Shown: positions 1-6,945, counted from the stretch's first letter. The stretch is DNA of 7,691 nt from Cytophagales bacterium (GCA_013298205.1 JAAFJZ010000110.1:1-7691); one strand, 5' to 3'. Numbers and translations: made by a program. Notes: generated by a model not told the origin, from the sequence alone.

Positions 1-17
1 AAATAACATTTAATTTT

Positions 18-71
18 TTTCAAACAAAAAAGCCTCAGTTTCAATTAAAACTGAGGCTTTTTTGTTTGAAA
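18..71. terminator. 24-bp hairpin terminator, bidirectional
   Basis: Bases 18-41 and 48-71 are perfect reverse complements around a six-base loop (CAATTA). The core is the GC-containing AGCCTCAG/CTGAGGCT pair. The outer stem has a run of six A on the left and six T on the right, so it reads as a rho-independent terminator on either strand. It most likely ends transcription from a gene to the left of the window and insulates the gene starting at 233. The pairing is seen directly; the terminator role is inferred from its form. Confidence 0.9.
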
Positions 72-94
72 TTGCGCTTTAAAATTTAATTTTT

Positions 95-108
95 ATATTA
101 CGTAATAT
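95..108. promoter_or_regulatory. 14-bp perfect palindrome in the leader upstream of the S74/T9SS gene
   Basis: ATATTACGTAATAT is a perfect self-complementary sequence lying about 125 bases before the start codon at 233. The stretch 72-232 is otherwise very AT-rich and contains a nearby direct repeat of CAATATTAA (140-148 and 152-160). No convincing Bacteroidota -33/-7 pair was found here. A short palindrome in such AT-rich DNA can arise by chance, so an operator role is only a suggestion. Confidence 0.25.
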
Positions 109-232
109 TTATATTTTCCTTAAAATATTATATACTTTTCAATATTAATGCAATATTAACTTTTAAACTATTTTTTTATTTCTTACTTTTTATTTTTATC
201 ATTGTGAAACATTAAACTTAAATAATTATTTT

Positions 233-868
233 ATGAAAACCAACCAACCAACTAACCGTTCGCCTTTAGGCAGATTTGTTTTTAAACCTATTTATTATGT
301 AATGGCTCTGCTGATGAGTACGAGTAGTTTTGCTCAATTGAAAGTTGAAAGTAGTGGAAATGTAGGAATTGGGATATCATCCCCAATAAGAACTTTTCAT
401 GTGAATAGTACTAAATTAGATGGAACAATAGCATTATTTCAAAGTATTAATTCTCGATTATTTATAAGTAAAAATCCAAATTCTACAGCCATAAACATTG
501 ACGTGTATAATTTGGATGGAAACAGAAGTGAATTAAATTTACAACCATATGGGGGAAATGTAGGGATTGGGACTCTTTCGCCAAGTGCAAAATTAGAAGT
601 AAATGGTAATTTTCTTTTCAGCAGTGAATATTATAAGCTTTATTTCCCTTATGCTAATGGTGTAAGTGGCGGAATAACAGGAGATGATTTTAATTACAAA
701 AGACTAACGCTTTTTCATGGCCATGGCATTGCTTTTGAAACGGGTACGAATGAGCCTAATTTTGGCTATACCAAGATGATAATTGGCAGTAATGGCAATG
801 TAGGCATAGGCACTAACAATCCCAATGAAAGGCTTCATGTGAATGGAAACGTAAAAATAGAGGGGTAA
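233..868 (+). pseudogene. N-terminal half of a GNVGIGT-repeat surface protein (tail-fibre/S74 type), truncated
   Basis: The 211-residue product begins with a signal peptide (hydrophobic core about residues 21-33, likely cleavage near SSFAQ at 31-35), so it is exported. Three repeats of the form GNVGIGT-x-P-x-(R/K)-x-V-N lie at residues 42-58, 108-126 and 188-206. This repeat is typical of long Bacteroidota surface proteins that end in an endosialidase-chaperone (S74) domain and often a T9SS sorting domain. The frame stops at 866-868, right after LHVNGNVKIEG, where intact relatives continue into the S74 motif (S-D-x-R-x-K-x-x-I). The continuation is found downstream in another frame from about 859. 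I therefore read 233-1512 as one gene broken by a small deletion. As it stands, the product lacks the chaperone and sorting domains and could not be anchored by T9SS. The region is low in GC (13 of 60 in bases 421-480), unlike the downstream half. Confidence 0.8.
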
Positions 869-1512
869 ATTATGATGCCATAGATTCTACCGAAAGAGAG
901 CAAATGGTAATAGTGGCGGAAGATACGAAATCAAAATCGAGCGATACGACCAAAAAAGTGAGATACGAAAAGCGCAAAATTAAAATAGCCTACGGTGCTT
1001 GTATGCAACACAAAAACCAATACGGTTTTGTGGCACAAGAGCTAGAGCAAGTACTTCCCAACTTAGTTTCTACCGATTCCTCAGGCTTAAAATCCGTGAA
1101 TTATATAGCAGTAATCCCGCTCTTGGTGGAAGCTATTAAGGAGCAAAATGCCAAAATAGAAAGCCTCGAAGCAGATGTGAAAAAGCTCAAAAAAGGCAAT
1201 AAAAATAATGCCCGTAGCGACAGTGAAAAAGCAGAACCTGAGCCTACAAGCACGGCTTTTCTTTACCAAAACACGCCCAATCCTTTTACAGTAGAAACGC
1301 AAATCAAATACTTTTTGCCCAACTCAGTGAGCCAAGCGGCTATTTATATCTATGACCTTAATGGCAAACAGCTCAAAAGCCTTACCATAGAAAACAAGGG
1401 AGAAAGTAGCGTAACGCTCAAAGCCCAAGAGCTGCACTCAGGTTTATACATCTATGCCCTCGTAGCCGATGGCCGTGTGATAGACACCAAAAAAATGATC
1501 ATTGTAGAATAA
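859..1512 (+). pseudogene. C-terminal half of the same gene: S74 chaperone remainder, coiled coil and T9SS type A sorting domain
   Basis: This frame opens at 829 and reads as S74 sequence from about 859 (RGVNYDAIDSTEREQ). The first ATG, at 904, is internal to the domain and gives 202 residues. Counting from that ATG, residues 40-83 (YGFVAQELEQVLPNL, then KSVNYIAVIPLLVEAIKEQ) are the conserved C-terminal part of the endosialidase-chaperone (peptidase S74) domain. Residues 80-98 look like a short coiled coil, which fits a trimeric stalk. A Ser/Glu/Pro-rich linker follows, and residues 119-202 (NTPNPF, then LHSGLYIYALVADGRVIDTKK) are a T9SS type A C-terminal sorting domain. The segment has no signal peptide or start region, and the S-D-x-R-x-K-x-x-I start of S74 is absent, so it is probably not expressed as a functional protein. 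Its GC content is visibly higher than the first half (25 of 60 in 1321-1380; 27 of 60 in 1441-1500). Confidence 0.8.
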
Positions 1513-1519
1513 ATTCACC

Positions 1520-1554
1520 ACCCTTTCAAGAAATTCAAAACCGCTTGAAAGGGT
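1520..1554 (+). promoter_or_regulatory. 11-bp hairpin just upstream of the lipoprotein start
   Basis: ACCCTTTCAAG (1520-1530) pairs perfectly with CTTGAAAGGGT (1544-1554) across a 13-base loop. It sits between the stop codon ending at 1512 and the ATG at 1560, leaving only five bases before that ATG. It is not followed by a T run, so it is not a classical terminator. It could weakly end transcription of the upstream gene, or act in the leader of the lipoprotein-protease mRNA by affecting start-site access. The second in-frame ATG at 1569 lies outside the hairpin's immediate reach. Confidence 0.5.
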
Positions 1555-1559
1555 AAAAT

Positions 1560-2084
1560 ATGAAACTTATGAAAAATGTAATCAAAATAAGCGTGCTCGC
1601 TTTTATAATAGGTGCATATTCGTGTACTGAAAACGGTAACCCTAAGCCTGTAAAAAATGACAATTCCGTTTCTACAGTAACAGGAACAGCCACATCATGC
1701 ACCTTGCCGACTTGCACACCTACGGGAACTGCCATCATAAAGGATACTATTCCCGTAATACATGACAGCATAAAATACCCAGAAGTAGCCAAAGTATTAT
1801 TTGGTACTTGGGTAAGTATAAAAGATTATGAAACAATAGGTGTATATGATACTGTAACTTTTACACGAAATTTAACTGTAAAAAATTACATTAAATCCAA
1901 AAATGAGCAGTGGAGGTATTCATTTGTACCAGATACGCTTTGCTTTTACAGAGCACCTAATTTCAAAGTAAAGTTTGATTGTTATGTTTTTAAAATAGAA
2001 AGTATTAAAGAAATTATAATCTATAATTTTCAAGTGGGTATAGAATTAAGGGTAATAAATAAAACATTTATAAAAATAAAATAA
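1560..2084 (+). CDS. small lipoprotein with a possible lipocalin-like domain
   Basis: The product is a 174-residue exported lipoprotein. Residues 1-21 form a lysine-containing, hydrophobic signal sequence ending in a lipobox-like GAYSC, with the lipidated cysteine at 22. The ATG at 1569 (residue 4) is an equally good start and also keeps the signal. Residues 23-75 are a low-complexity Thr/Ser/Pro linker with two cysteines (47, 52). Residues 79-174 begin LFGTWVS, then alternate short beta-like strands, with cysteines 128 and 141 that could form a disulfide. The G-x-W near the start of a beta-rich domain resembles small Bacteroidota lipocalin-like lipoproteins, but this is a weak resemblance. 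The gene ends one base before the protease gene at 2086, so the two are probably co-transcribed and translationally linked. An inhibitor, chaperone or anchor for that protease is conceivable but unproven. Confidence 0.8.
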   Translation: MKLMKNVIKISVLAFIIGAYSCTENGNPKPVKNDNSVSTVTGTATSCTLPTCTPTGTAIIKDTIPVIHDSIKYPEVAKVLFGTWVSIKDYETIGVYDTVTFTRNLTVKNYIKSKNEQWRYSFVPDTLCFYRAPNFKVKFDCYVFKIESIKEIIIYNFQVGIELRVINKTFIKIK

Positions 2085-2085
2085 G

Positions 2086-3825
2086 ATGAAAAAGATAATG
2101 ATAATGATAATCGTGTCTATGTTTTGCTTTTGTAGTGAAATTAGATCTCAAATTAGTACCCTGGATGAGTATTACTATTACAATGGCAAAAAAGTATTTT
2201 TACCTATTAACCGGCACAAATTGTTTGTTTCTGGTGATCAAGTAGATAAAATTGATTTGGGTATTCCTAAAAAAAAGGCAATTAAATCAAAACCATCTGA
2301 AAATGACACATTAACAAATAAGCGAATAAAAAATAATACAGCCATTACAATAGAAATAACTGATAGTGCCGACTACGCCAAAGTATGGAAACGTTTGAAA
2401 CAAAGTAAGTATGTGCATAAAGTGGAAAAAGCAATAGAAGATAAGCCTATTCCACTTTCTGTATATTTTTATGTAAAATTGAAAGAAGAAAAAGATACTA
2501 ATTTACTAAAAGAAGTAGCATCAAAAACCCAATGTACTGTTTTGCGCAAAGCGGCTCATACCAAAAATTGGTATGCACTTTTACCTAAAAATGATTCAAA
2601 ATATAATACATTAGAAGCTTCAAATTTATTTTTTGAATCAGGCTTTTTTTCAGATATTGATCCTGGTTTTGTGATTGAGTTTAAGCATACTTGTGTTACG
2701 GATACTAGATTTTCAGATCAATGGGGTATGGGTTCGAGTTCAAGTTTTGGTATTAATGCTTGCCAAGCTTGGAATATTACCAAAGGAAATTCCAGTGTAA
2801 TTGTAGCGGTTTATGATAGTGGTGTTGATGAAAATAACCGTGAGTTTGCAGGAACAAATTTCACAACTTCTTACAGTACTTCAAATAGGTCAAGCCCTGC
2901 TGGAATACGTGAACCTCATGGCACACGTGTGGCAAGTATCATCAGTGCAAATCACAATAGAAGTAAGGTAGCAGGAGTAGCGCCAGACGTAAGTATTATG
3001 AATATTAGCCATGGACAAACAGCTACTTATTCAGAAGATTTAGCAGCAGGCTTTAATTGGGCAGTTCAAAACGGAGCAGCTATAATCAATTGCTCATGGG
3101 GTGTTCCATCTCAAAATTCATTTAGCATAAAAAGTACAATGCTGGAAGACGCGATAACTAATGCACTTTTTAATGGTAGAAATGGTTTGGGAGCAATAGT
3201 AATATTTGGAACAGGTAATGATGCAGAATATTTTAGTTATAATTATGGTACAATACATTACCCTGCAAACTATCGAGATGAAATTTTGACAGTAGGCGCA
3301 ACAGGAAATAATGGTAATCGAGGATTATTTTCTGCATTCGGAGCCAAATTAGATGTAATGGCTCCAGGCTTTAATATATTATCTGCTGATTTAAATAACG
3401 ATGTGAGTTACGATTTTGGTACATCATACGCTGCACCTCATGTTTCTGGTGTGGCCGCACTTATGCTATCTGTAAGCCCTCATCTAACCAGAGAAACAGT
3501 AGTAAAAATAATAGAATCTACTTGCCGAAAAGTAGGTACGGTTCTACCTTATAGTACTGAAGCGAATCGACCCAATGGTACAAGAAACCAGCAAATGGGT
3601 TACGGTTTGATAGATGCCTTCGCAGCAGTGCAAGCAGCACAAAATTGCCAGTCTGATTTTGTAACCAATACAAATTACAATTCCAACACTACCATAAATA
3701 CTTGCGAAATATCATTTAAAAATGTAAAAGTACAAAACGGTGCGAAACTAATTGTTAACAAAACAAATCATGCCATTATGAATGATTTTGAAGTTATTCT
3801 TGGCTCAGAACTAGATATTCGATAA
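2086..3825 (+). CDS. subtilisin-like S8 family serine protease, secreted
   Basis: The 579-residue protein starts with a hydrophobic signal (about residues 1-22; cysteines at 14 and 16 leave open a lipoprotein-type cleavage). Residues 23-200 form a propeptide-like region ending in the FFESGFFSDIDPGFVIE segment that precedes many Bacteroidota S8 catalytic domains. The catalytic domain, about residues 210-520, has the complete set of active-site residues: Asp244 in VAVYDSGVD, His278 in EPHGTRVAS, the oxyanion-hole Asn378 in FGTGND and Ser447 in GTSYAAPHVSGVAALM. It should therefore be an active endopeptidase outside the cytoplasm. Residues 529-579 are a short beta-rich tail (CEISFKNVKVQNGAKLIVN, then FEVILGSELDIR) of a type often found at the C-terminus of Bacteroidota exported proteins. 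No T9SS sorting domain is present, so export beyond the outer membrane is not shown. It begins one base after the upstream lipoprotein gene's stop codon. No Shine-Dalgarno is visible, as usual in this phylum. Confidence 0.95.
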   Translation: MKKIMIMIIVSMFCFCSEIRSQISTLDEYYYYNGKKVFLPINRHKLFVSGDQVDKIDLGIPKKKAIKSKPSENDTLTNKRIKNNTAITIEITDSADYAKVWKRLKQSKYVHKVEKAIEDKPIPLSVYFYVKLKEEKDTNLLKEVASKTQCTVLRKAAHTKNWYALLPKNDSKYNTLEASNLFFESGFFSDIDPGFVIEFKHTCVTDTRFSDQWGMGSSSSFGINACQAWNITKGNSSVIVAVYDSGVDENNREFAGTNFTTSYSTSNRSSPAGIREPHGTRVASIISANHNRSKVAGVAPDVSIMNISHGQTATYSEDLAAGFNWAVQNGAAIINCSWGVPSQNSFSIKSTMLEDAITNALFNGRNGLGAIVIFGTGNDAEYFSYNYGTIHYPANYRDEILTVGATGNNGNRGLFSAFGAKLDVMAPGFNILSADLNNDVSYDFGTSYAAPHVSGVAALMLSVSPHLTRETVVKIIESTCRKVGTVLPYSTEANRPNGTRNQQMGYGLIDAFAAVQAAQNCQSDFVTNTNYNSNTTINTCEISFKNVKVQNGAKLIVNKTNHAIMNDFEVILGSELDIR

Positions 3826-3918
3826 AGTATATAGATTAAAGATTAAACCAATTGAATTAACGGAAAATCAAAAAAATAGCCTAAACAAATAAAAAAATAA
3901 CCAATAAACATTTCAACT

Positions 3919-5145
3919 ATGAAAAATATAACTAAAAAAATAACAAAACACAGTTTATTATTACTTTTAATCACAACTTTAGGTTGTATTAAAAATGAAG
4001 TAACAGTTCAAAAAGAAACGAAAAGCTTTAGCGGGTATGCGCAAAAAGGACCATTTATAAACGGAAGTTCTATCTCAGTTTTTGATTTGAATGCTGAATT
4101 ATCGCCTACCGGAAGTATTTATAATGTTCAAATTACAGACAATAAAGGATCTTTTCAACTTGATAAGCTTTCATTAAGTTCTAATTATGTAAATTTAAAA
4201 GCCGATGGTTTTTATTTTAATGAAGTAACTGGAAGACAATCTTTTGCACAAATAACTTTAAATGCACTTTGCAATGTTACCAATAGTGCGACTATCAACA
4301 TTAATATTCTAACTCATTTAGAAAAGTCTAGGGTTGAATATTTAATAAAATCAGGGAAATCATATACAGATGCTAAAAAGCAATCAAGGGTAGAAATCTT
4401 AAATATTTTTAATATTAAAAAAACTGAGATAAAATCCTTTGAAAACCTAAATATAGCAGAAAATGGAGACGACAATGGCATTTTATTGGCTATTTCTTCA
4501 ATTATTCAAGGGTTTCGTACAGAAGCAGAGCTTACAGAATTGCTTTCTAATATGAGCAATGATATCAAAGATGATGGAATACTTGATAGCAAAATAGTAG
4601 GTTCAGAATTAATCAATCACACCATTATTTTGGATACGAATGCCATAAAAAATAATTTAGCGAAACGATATGCTGATTTGGGTATCAACGTTAATATTCC
4701 AAGTTTTGGTAAGCATATATCAACCTTTATCACCAATACCAAGTTTTCTATTACCCAAATACCCATTTCATATCCAGAAACAGGTGCAAATGGGGATAAT
4801 ATATTATCATTAACAAAAACGACTTACAAAATTGAAAATGGTTCCACTCAGAGTTTAGCAACACAATTATCAAAAGGTACAGCTTTAAAAATCAAAATAA
4901 CTTCCTTACCTAATACATCAAACCCACAAGCAGCCAAAACTGCTTGGTTTTATCAAAGTGGTTCAGGTGTGAATTGGACTATTTCAGATTTTGACTTTAC
5001 CAATTATACACAAACATTTACGGCAACCGAGTCAGGTAAAGTATGCGACTTAAAAATGTCATTTACAAAAGGAAAATTCTTAATAGAATATTATGAAAAC
5101 AATTCTTCCACACCCAATAGATCAAAAACTATAGATTGTGAATAA
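3919..5145 (+). CDS. lipoprotein of the 'KGPF.NGS' type, function unknown
   Basis: The 408-residue product has a lipoprotein signal: basic N-terminus, leucine-rich core at residues 12-18 and TTLGC with the modified cysteine at 23. After it comes GYAQKGPFINGSSISVFDLN (about residues 39-58), then a Gly/Ser beta-rich segment and FYFNEVTGRQSFAQITLNAL (98-117). Residues 128-160 read INILTHLEKSRVEYL and then a helical KSYTDAKKQ segment. I recognise this order (KGPF-x-NGS, FYFNE, LTHLE) from unnamed lipoproteins of Bacteroidota and some other phyla; no biochemical role is known to me. Residues 160-270 look mostly helical. From about 285 to the end is a separate beta-rich domain with cysteines 376 and 407 that could pair. 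A 93-base gap separates the gene from the protease gene, with no hairpin between them, so it may belong to the same transcription unit. A hairpin terminator follows at 5180. Confidence 0.85.
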   Translation: MKNITKKITKHSLLLLLITTLGCIKNEVTVQKETKSFSGYAQKGPFINGSSISVFDLNAELSPTGSIYNVQITDNKGSFQLDKLSLSSNYVNLKADGFYFNEVTGRQSFAQITLNALCNVTNSATININILTHLEKSRVEYLIKSGKSYTDAKKQSRVEILNIFNIKKTEIKSFENLNIAENGDDNGILLAISSIIQGFRTEAELTELLSNMSNDIKDDGILDSKIVGSELINHTIILDTNAIKNNLAKRYADLGINVNIPSFGKHISTFITNTKFSITQIPISYPETGANGDNILSLTKTTYKIENGSTQSLATQLSKGTALKIKITSLPNTSNPQAAKTAWFYQSGSGVNWTISDFDFTNYTQTFTATESGKVCDLKMSFTKGKFLIEYYENNSSTPNRSKTIDCE

Positions 5146-5156
5146 ATAAAGAAGTT

Positions 5157-5185
5157 GTTATTAAAATAAAAGTGTTATTAAAATA
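5157..5185 (+). repeat. short direct repeat of GTTATTAAAATA
   Basis: The 12-base sequence GTTATTAAAATA occurs at 5157-5168 and again at 5174-5185, with a preceding T shared by both copies. The second copy runs into the left arm of the hairpin at 5180. In AT-rich spacer DNA this may be slippage-type duplication without function. Confidence 0.4.
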
Positions 5186-5227
5186 TTTTATTTGTTAAAA
5201 ATGAATTTTTAACAAATAAAATATTTT
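5180..5227. terminator. 22-bp hairpin terminator between convergent genes
   Basis: Bases 5180-5201 and 5206-5227 are perfect reverse complements around a TGAA loop. Nearly all pairs are A-T. It lies 35 bases after the stop codon of the lipoprotein gene and starts next to the stop codon (5229-5231) of the frameshifted minus-strand gene. A shared bidirectional terminator for the two convergent genes is the natural reading, although the stem has little GC. Confidence 0.75.
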
Positions 5228-5228
5228 T

Positions 5229-5728
5229 TCATTCAGATTTCCACCAATCTTTACCTAGTTTGTCTTCAAACTTTTTAACATTTTCAAGGCTAAACATCTG
5301 CATGATAGGGTTTGTATCGGCAAATTCATTAAAACTAGTTTCTTTGAAGGTATCAAAAGGAATGTTATCAATCGTAAATATTTTTTTTACCCATTCCAAC
5401 ATTTCTTCTTTGTTTATAGTTTCTTTATCAAGGTATACTTCGGTTCGAGAGGCGAATATCGGATTATTTACCTCCTTTTAACAATATTAGATTCTTTATT
5501 ATCCAAATTTTTGAAATACATTTCTTGTGCTTTTTTTCTTGTTTCTTCATCAAAAGTGGTTGTAGAAAGCATGCGCTCCATACACAATATATCTAACCAA
5601 ACGATTTTCTCACCCACAAGCATCTCTTTATTTTCATCATATTGATATGGTCTCAAATACAAAATTGCAGTAGAAAAGTTTTCCACTTCTCTTGATTTTG
5701 CGTCTCTATTAAAATAAATCCAATTCAT
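5229..5728 (-). pseudogene. uncharacterised cytoplasmic protein gene split by a one-base frameshift
   Basis: The first open part runs from the ATG at 5728 to a TAA at 5468-5470 (86 residues, beginning MNWIYFNRDAKSREVENF). The second runs, in the adjacent frame, from 5477 to a TGA at 5229-5231 and reads KEVNNPIFASRTEVYLDK, ending GKDWWKSE. In the second frame a stop codon sits directly upstream of the joint and no ATG occurs until 5402, so it has no natural start. Adding one A to the run of four A (5476-5479 on the plus strand as T) joins the two into a 166-residue protein. The product has no signal peptide or membrane segment, so it should be cytoplasmic. It is rich in charged residues and contains several aromatic residues; I do not recognise the family. 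A recent mutation, a sequencing error or frameshifting at the A run could explain the break. It is divergent from the gene at 5828. Confidence 0.75.
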
Positions 5729-5730
5729 AA

Positions 5731-5758
5731 TTGTATTTTTTTGTTTAAATTACGTTTG
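5731..5758 (+). promoter_or_regulatory. Bacteroidota-type promoter for the gene at 5828
   Basis: TTG at 5731-5733 and TACGTTTG at 5751-5758 match the Bacteroidota primary sigma factor consensus (TTTG near -33, TAnnTTTG near -7) with the correct spacing. The predicted start of transcription is near 5765, giving a leader of about 60 bases that contains the dyad at 5781-5800. The promoter begins right beside the start codon of the divergent minus-strand gene. The match is seen in the sequence; activity is inferred. Confidence 0.6.
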
Positions 5759-5765
5759 TAAAAAT

Positions 5766-5773
5766 CAAAATTA
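5766..5773 (-). promoter_or_regulatory. possible -7 element for the minus-strand gene at 5728
   Basis: On the minus strand this reads TAATTTTG, a full match to TAnnTTTG, about 40 bases upstream of the ATG at 5728. The nearest upstream TTG is only 13 bases away, closer than the usual spacing, so the promoter is weak or the call is wrong. Confidence 0.3.
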
Positions 5774-5780
5774 ACAAAAA

Positions 5781-5800
5781 ATTAATCAACCTTGATTAAT
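5781..5800. promoter_or_regulatory. perfect 20-bp dyad between divergent genes, candidate operator
   Basis: ATTAATCAA (5781-5789) and TTGATTAAT (5792-5800) are perfect inverted repeats separated by CC. The dyad lies downstream of the predicted start of the plus-strand transcript and just upstream of the possible minus-strand -7 element. One dimeric regulator bound here could affect both genes. The two-base spacer makes a stable RNA hairpin less likely than a protein-binding site. No regulator gene is present in the window. Confidence 0.5.
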
Positions 5801-5827
5801 ATGTAACCAAAATTTAAAACTATAAAA

Positions 5828-6901
5828 ATGAAATATTTATTTCTAATCACATTAACTTTATTATTTATTTCAAAACCAAAAGCTCAAGAAAAAACTAGTA
5901 TCATTCATTGTTTTGTAAATGGGAAACTAAAAAATATCAAAGAATTAGATAGCAAAAGAAGGCTTATTTTTGAATGGAACCATAGTGGACAAACTTATAA
6001 AGTATCTGCTTTCAAATACATTGGAGGCGATTTGAAAGAAGAAATATTTTTAGAAACTATACAACCTTTGCTAATAATTTACCATGAAAAAATAAAAAAG
6101 GATAGTACAGTTTTGTTTTTACAAACTCTTGTGGATAATTCAATTGTAATAGATAGTGTATCAATAACTGACGATTTTCCTAGTAATTCATTTGTAGAAG
6201 GTGCTGTATCAATAGAAGATAAAAAGTTTTTTGAATCTATTCGTTCATTTAAAGATGTAATTAAACTGCCAGATTATATTTCTTTAAAGAAAAATAAAGC
6301 AATGAAAAAAATTAAAATTGGCGAATATACACCATTAAAAAGCATTAATTTATTAGATTATACAGATCCAAATACATTTTTTGGCAAAGAATTTAATAGT
6401 AAAGGTCAAGAAATCAAAAATTACACTTTTGAAAAAGGTGAGAAATACTCAACATTTTGTAAACTAGGATACACTTCATTTGATAGTTTGAATTACTTCG
6501 GATATTATTCTACTAATAAAGACACTCTTGAATACACAGAAATTGAGTTTAACAACAAAAATCTACCCATTAAAGTGTCATTCATAAAAATTCAGGAACT
6601 TTATCTAAATGGAAAACAACATAAACTTGAAAACGAAACTTTTATAGAATATGATGAAAAAAATAATGAGGTGAAAAGAGAAATTGTAGATTATATAGAT
6701 GGTTTAGAAAAACGAACCACCATTACAAATACTTATAATTCAAGCAATAAGATTCTTTCAACTTTTGCAACAAATAATTCATTAAAGGAAAATATAAGTT
6801 ACAAATATGATTCTCAAAATCGACAAACAGAGGTGGTTACCTTAACAAATGGCAGTAAATCAACTTTGGTTTTAAAATATTTGGAAGGTAGCTTAAAATA
6901 A
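5828..6901 (+). CDS. secreted protein with YD-like repeats, function unknown
   Basis: The 357-residue product has a clear signal peptide (MKYLFLITLTLLFIS, then KPKAQ, cleavage near residue 20), so it is exported to the periplasm or beyond. Residues 21-165 show no motif I recognise. From about 185 onward are short beta-hairpin units resembling YD/RHS-type repeats as seen in Bacteroidota hypothetical proteins: FNSKGQEIKNYTF (189-201), EFNNKNLPIKVSF (240-252), IEYDEKNNEVKREIV (273-287), NTYNSSNKILSTF (301-313) and YKYDSQNRQTEVV (325-337). There are too few units and no toxin domain, so this is not a full RHS protein. There is no T9SS sorting domain and no lipobox. It has its own promoter and a dyad upstream, suggesting regulated single-gene expression. 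The ATG at 5828 is chosen because it gives the signal peptide. Confidence 0.8.
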   Translation: MKYLFLITLTLLFISKPKAQEKTSIIHCFVNGKLKNIKELDSKRRLIFEWNHSGQTYKVSAFKYIGGDLKEEIFLETIQPLLIIYHEKIKKDSTVLFLQTLVDNSIVIDSVSITDDFPSNSFVEGAVSIEDKKFFESIRSFKDVIKLPDYISLKKNKAMKKIKIGEYTPLKSINLLDYTDPNTFFGKEFNSKGQEIKNYTFEKGEKYSTFCKLGYTSFDSLNYFGYYSTNKDTLEYTEIEFNNKNLPIKVSFIKIQELYLNGKQHKLENETFIEYDEKNNEVKREIVDYIDGLEKRTTITNTYNSSNKILSTFATNNSLKENISYKYDSQNRQTEVVTLTNGSKSTLVLKYLEGSLK

Positions 6902-6945
6902 GAAATTTATTTTTTAACTATTTTAATTTAATTTATACATGTTAA

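Noticed and set aside
1087..1302. 71-codon minus-strand open frame
   Set aside because: It lies wholly opposite the S74/coiled-coil coding sequence, whose protein is clearly recognisable; the antisense product has no sensible features.
1535..1792. 85-codon minus-strand open frame with hydrophobic stretches
   Set aside because: It is antisense to the lipoprotein signal and linker. The hydrophobicity is a by-product of the Lys/Asn/Thr codons on the other strand.
5468..5480. Programmed -1 frameshift site as the firm explanation for the split gene
   Set aside because: The A run is short, the codon in the P site would re-pair poorly in the -1 frame, and no downstream structure is evident. A mutation or read error is simpler; programmed shifting is kept only as a possibility.
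5260..5481. 73-codon plus-strand open frame
   Set aside because: It is antisense to the second half of the frameshifted minus-strand gene, whose charged, tryptophan-containing sequence is far more protein-like.
5828..6901. Full RHS/YD-repeat toxin
   Set aside because: Only a few degenerate units are present, there is no RHS core DPxGxx cleavage motif and no C-terminal toxin domain, and no immunity gene follows.
6894..6914. AAAATAA/TTATTTT hairpin overlapping the stop codon at 6901 as a terminator
   Set aside because: The stem is seven A-T pairs only, which is expected by chance in this AT-rich sequence.
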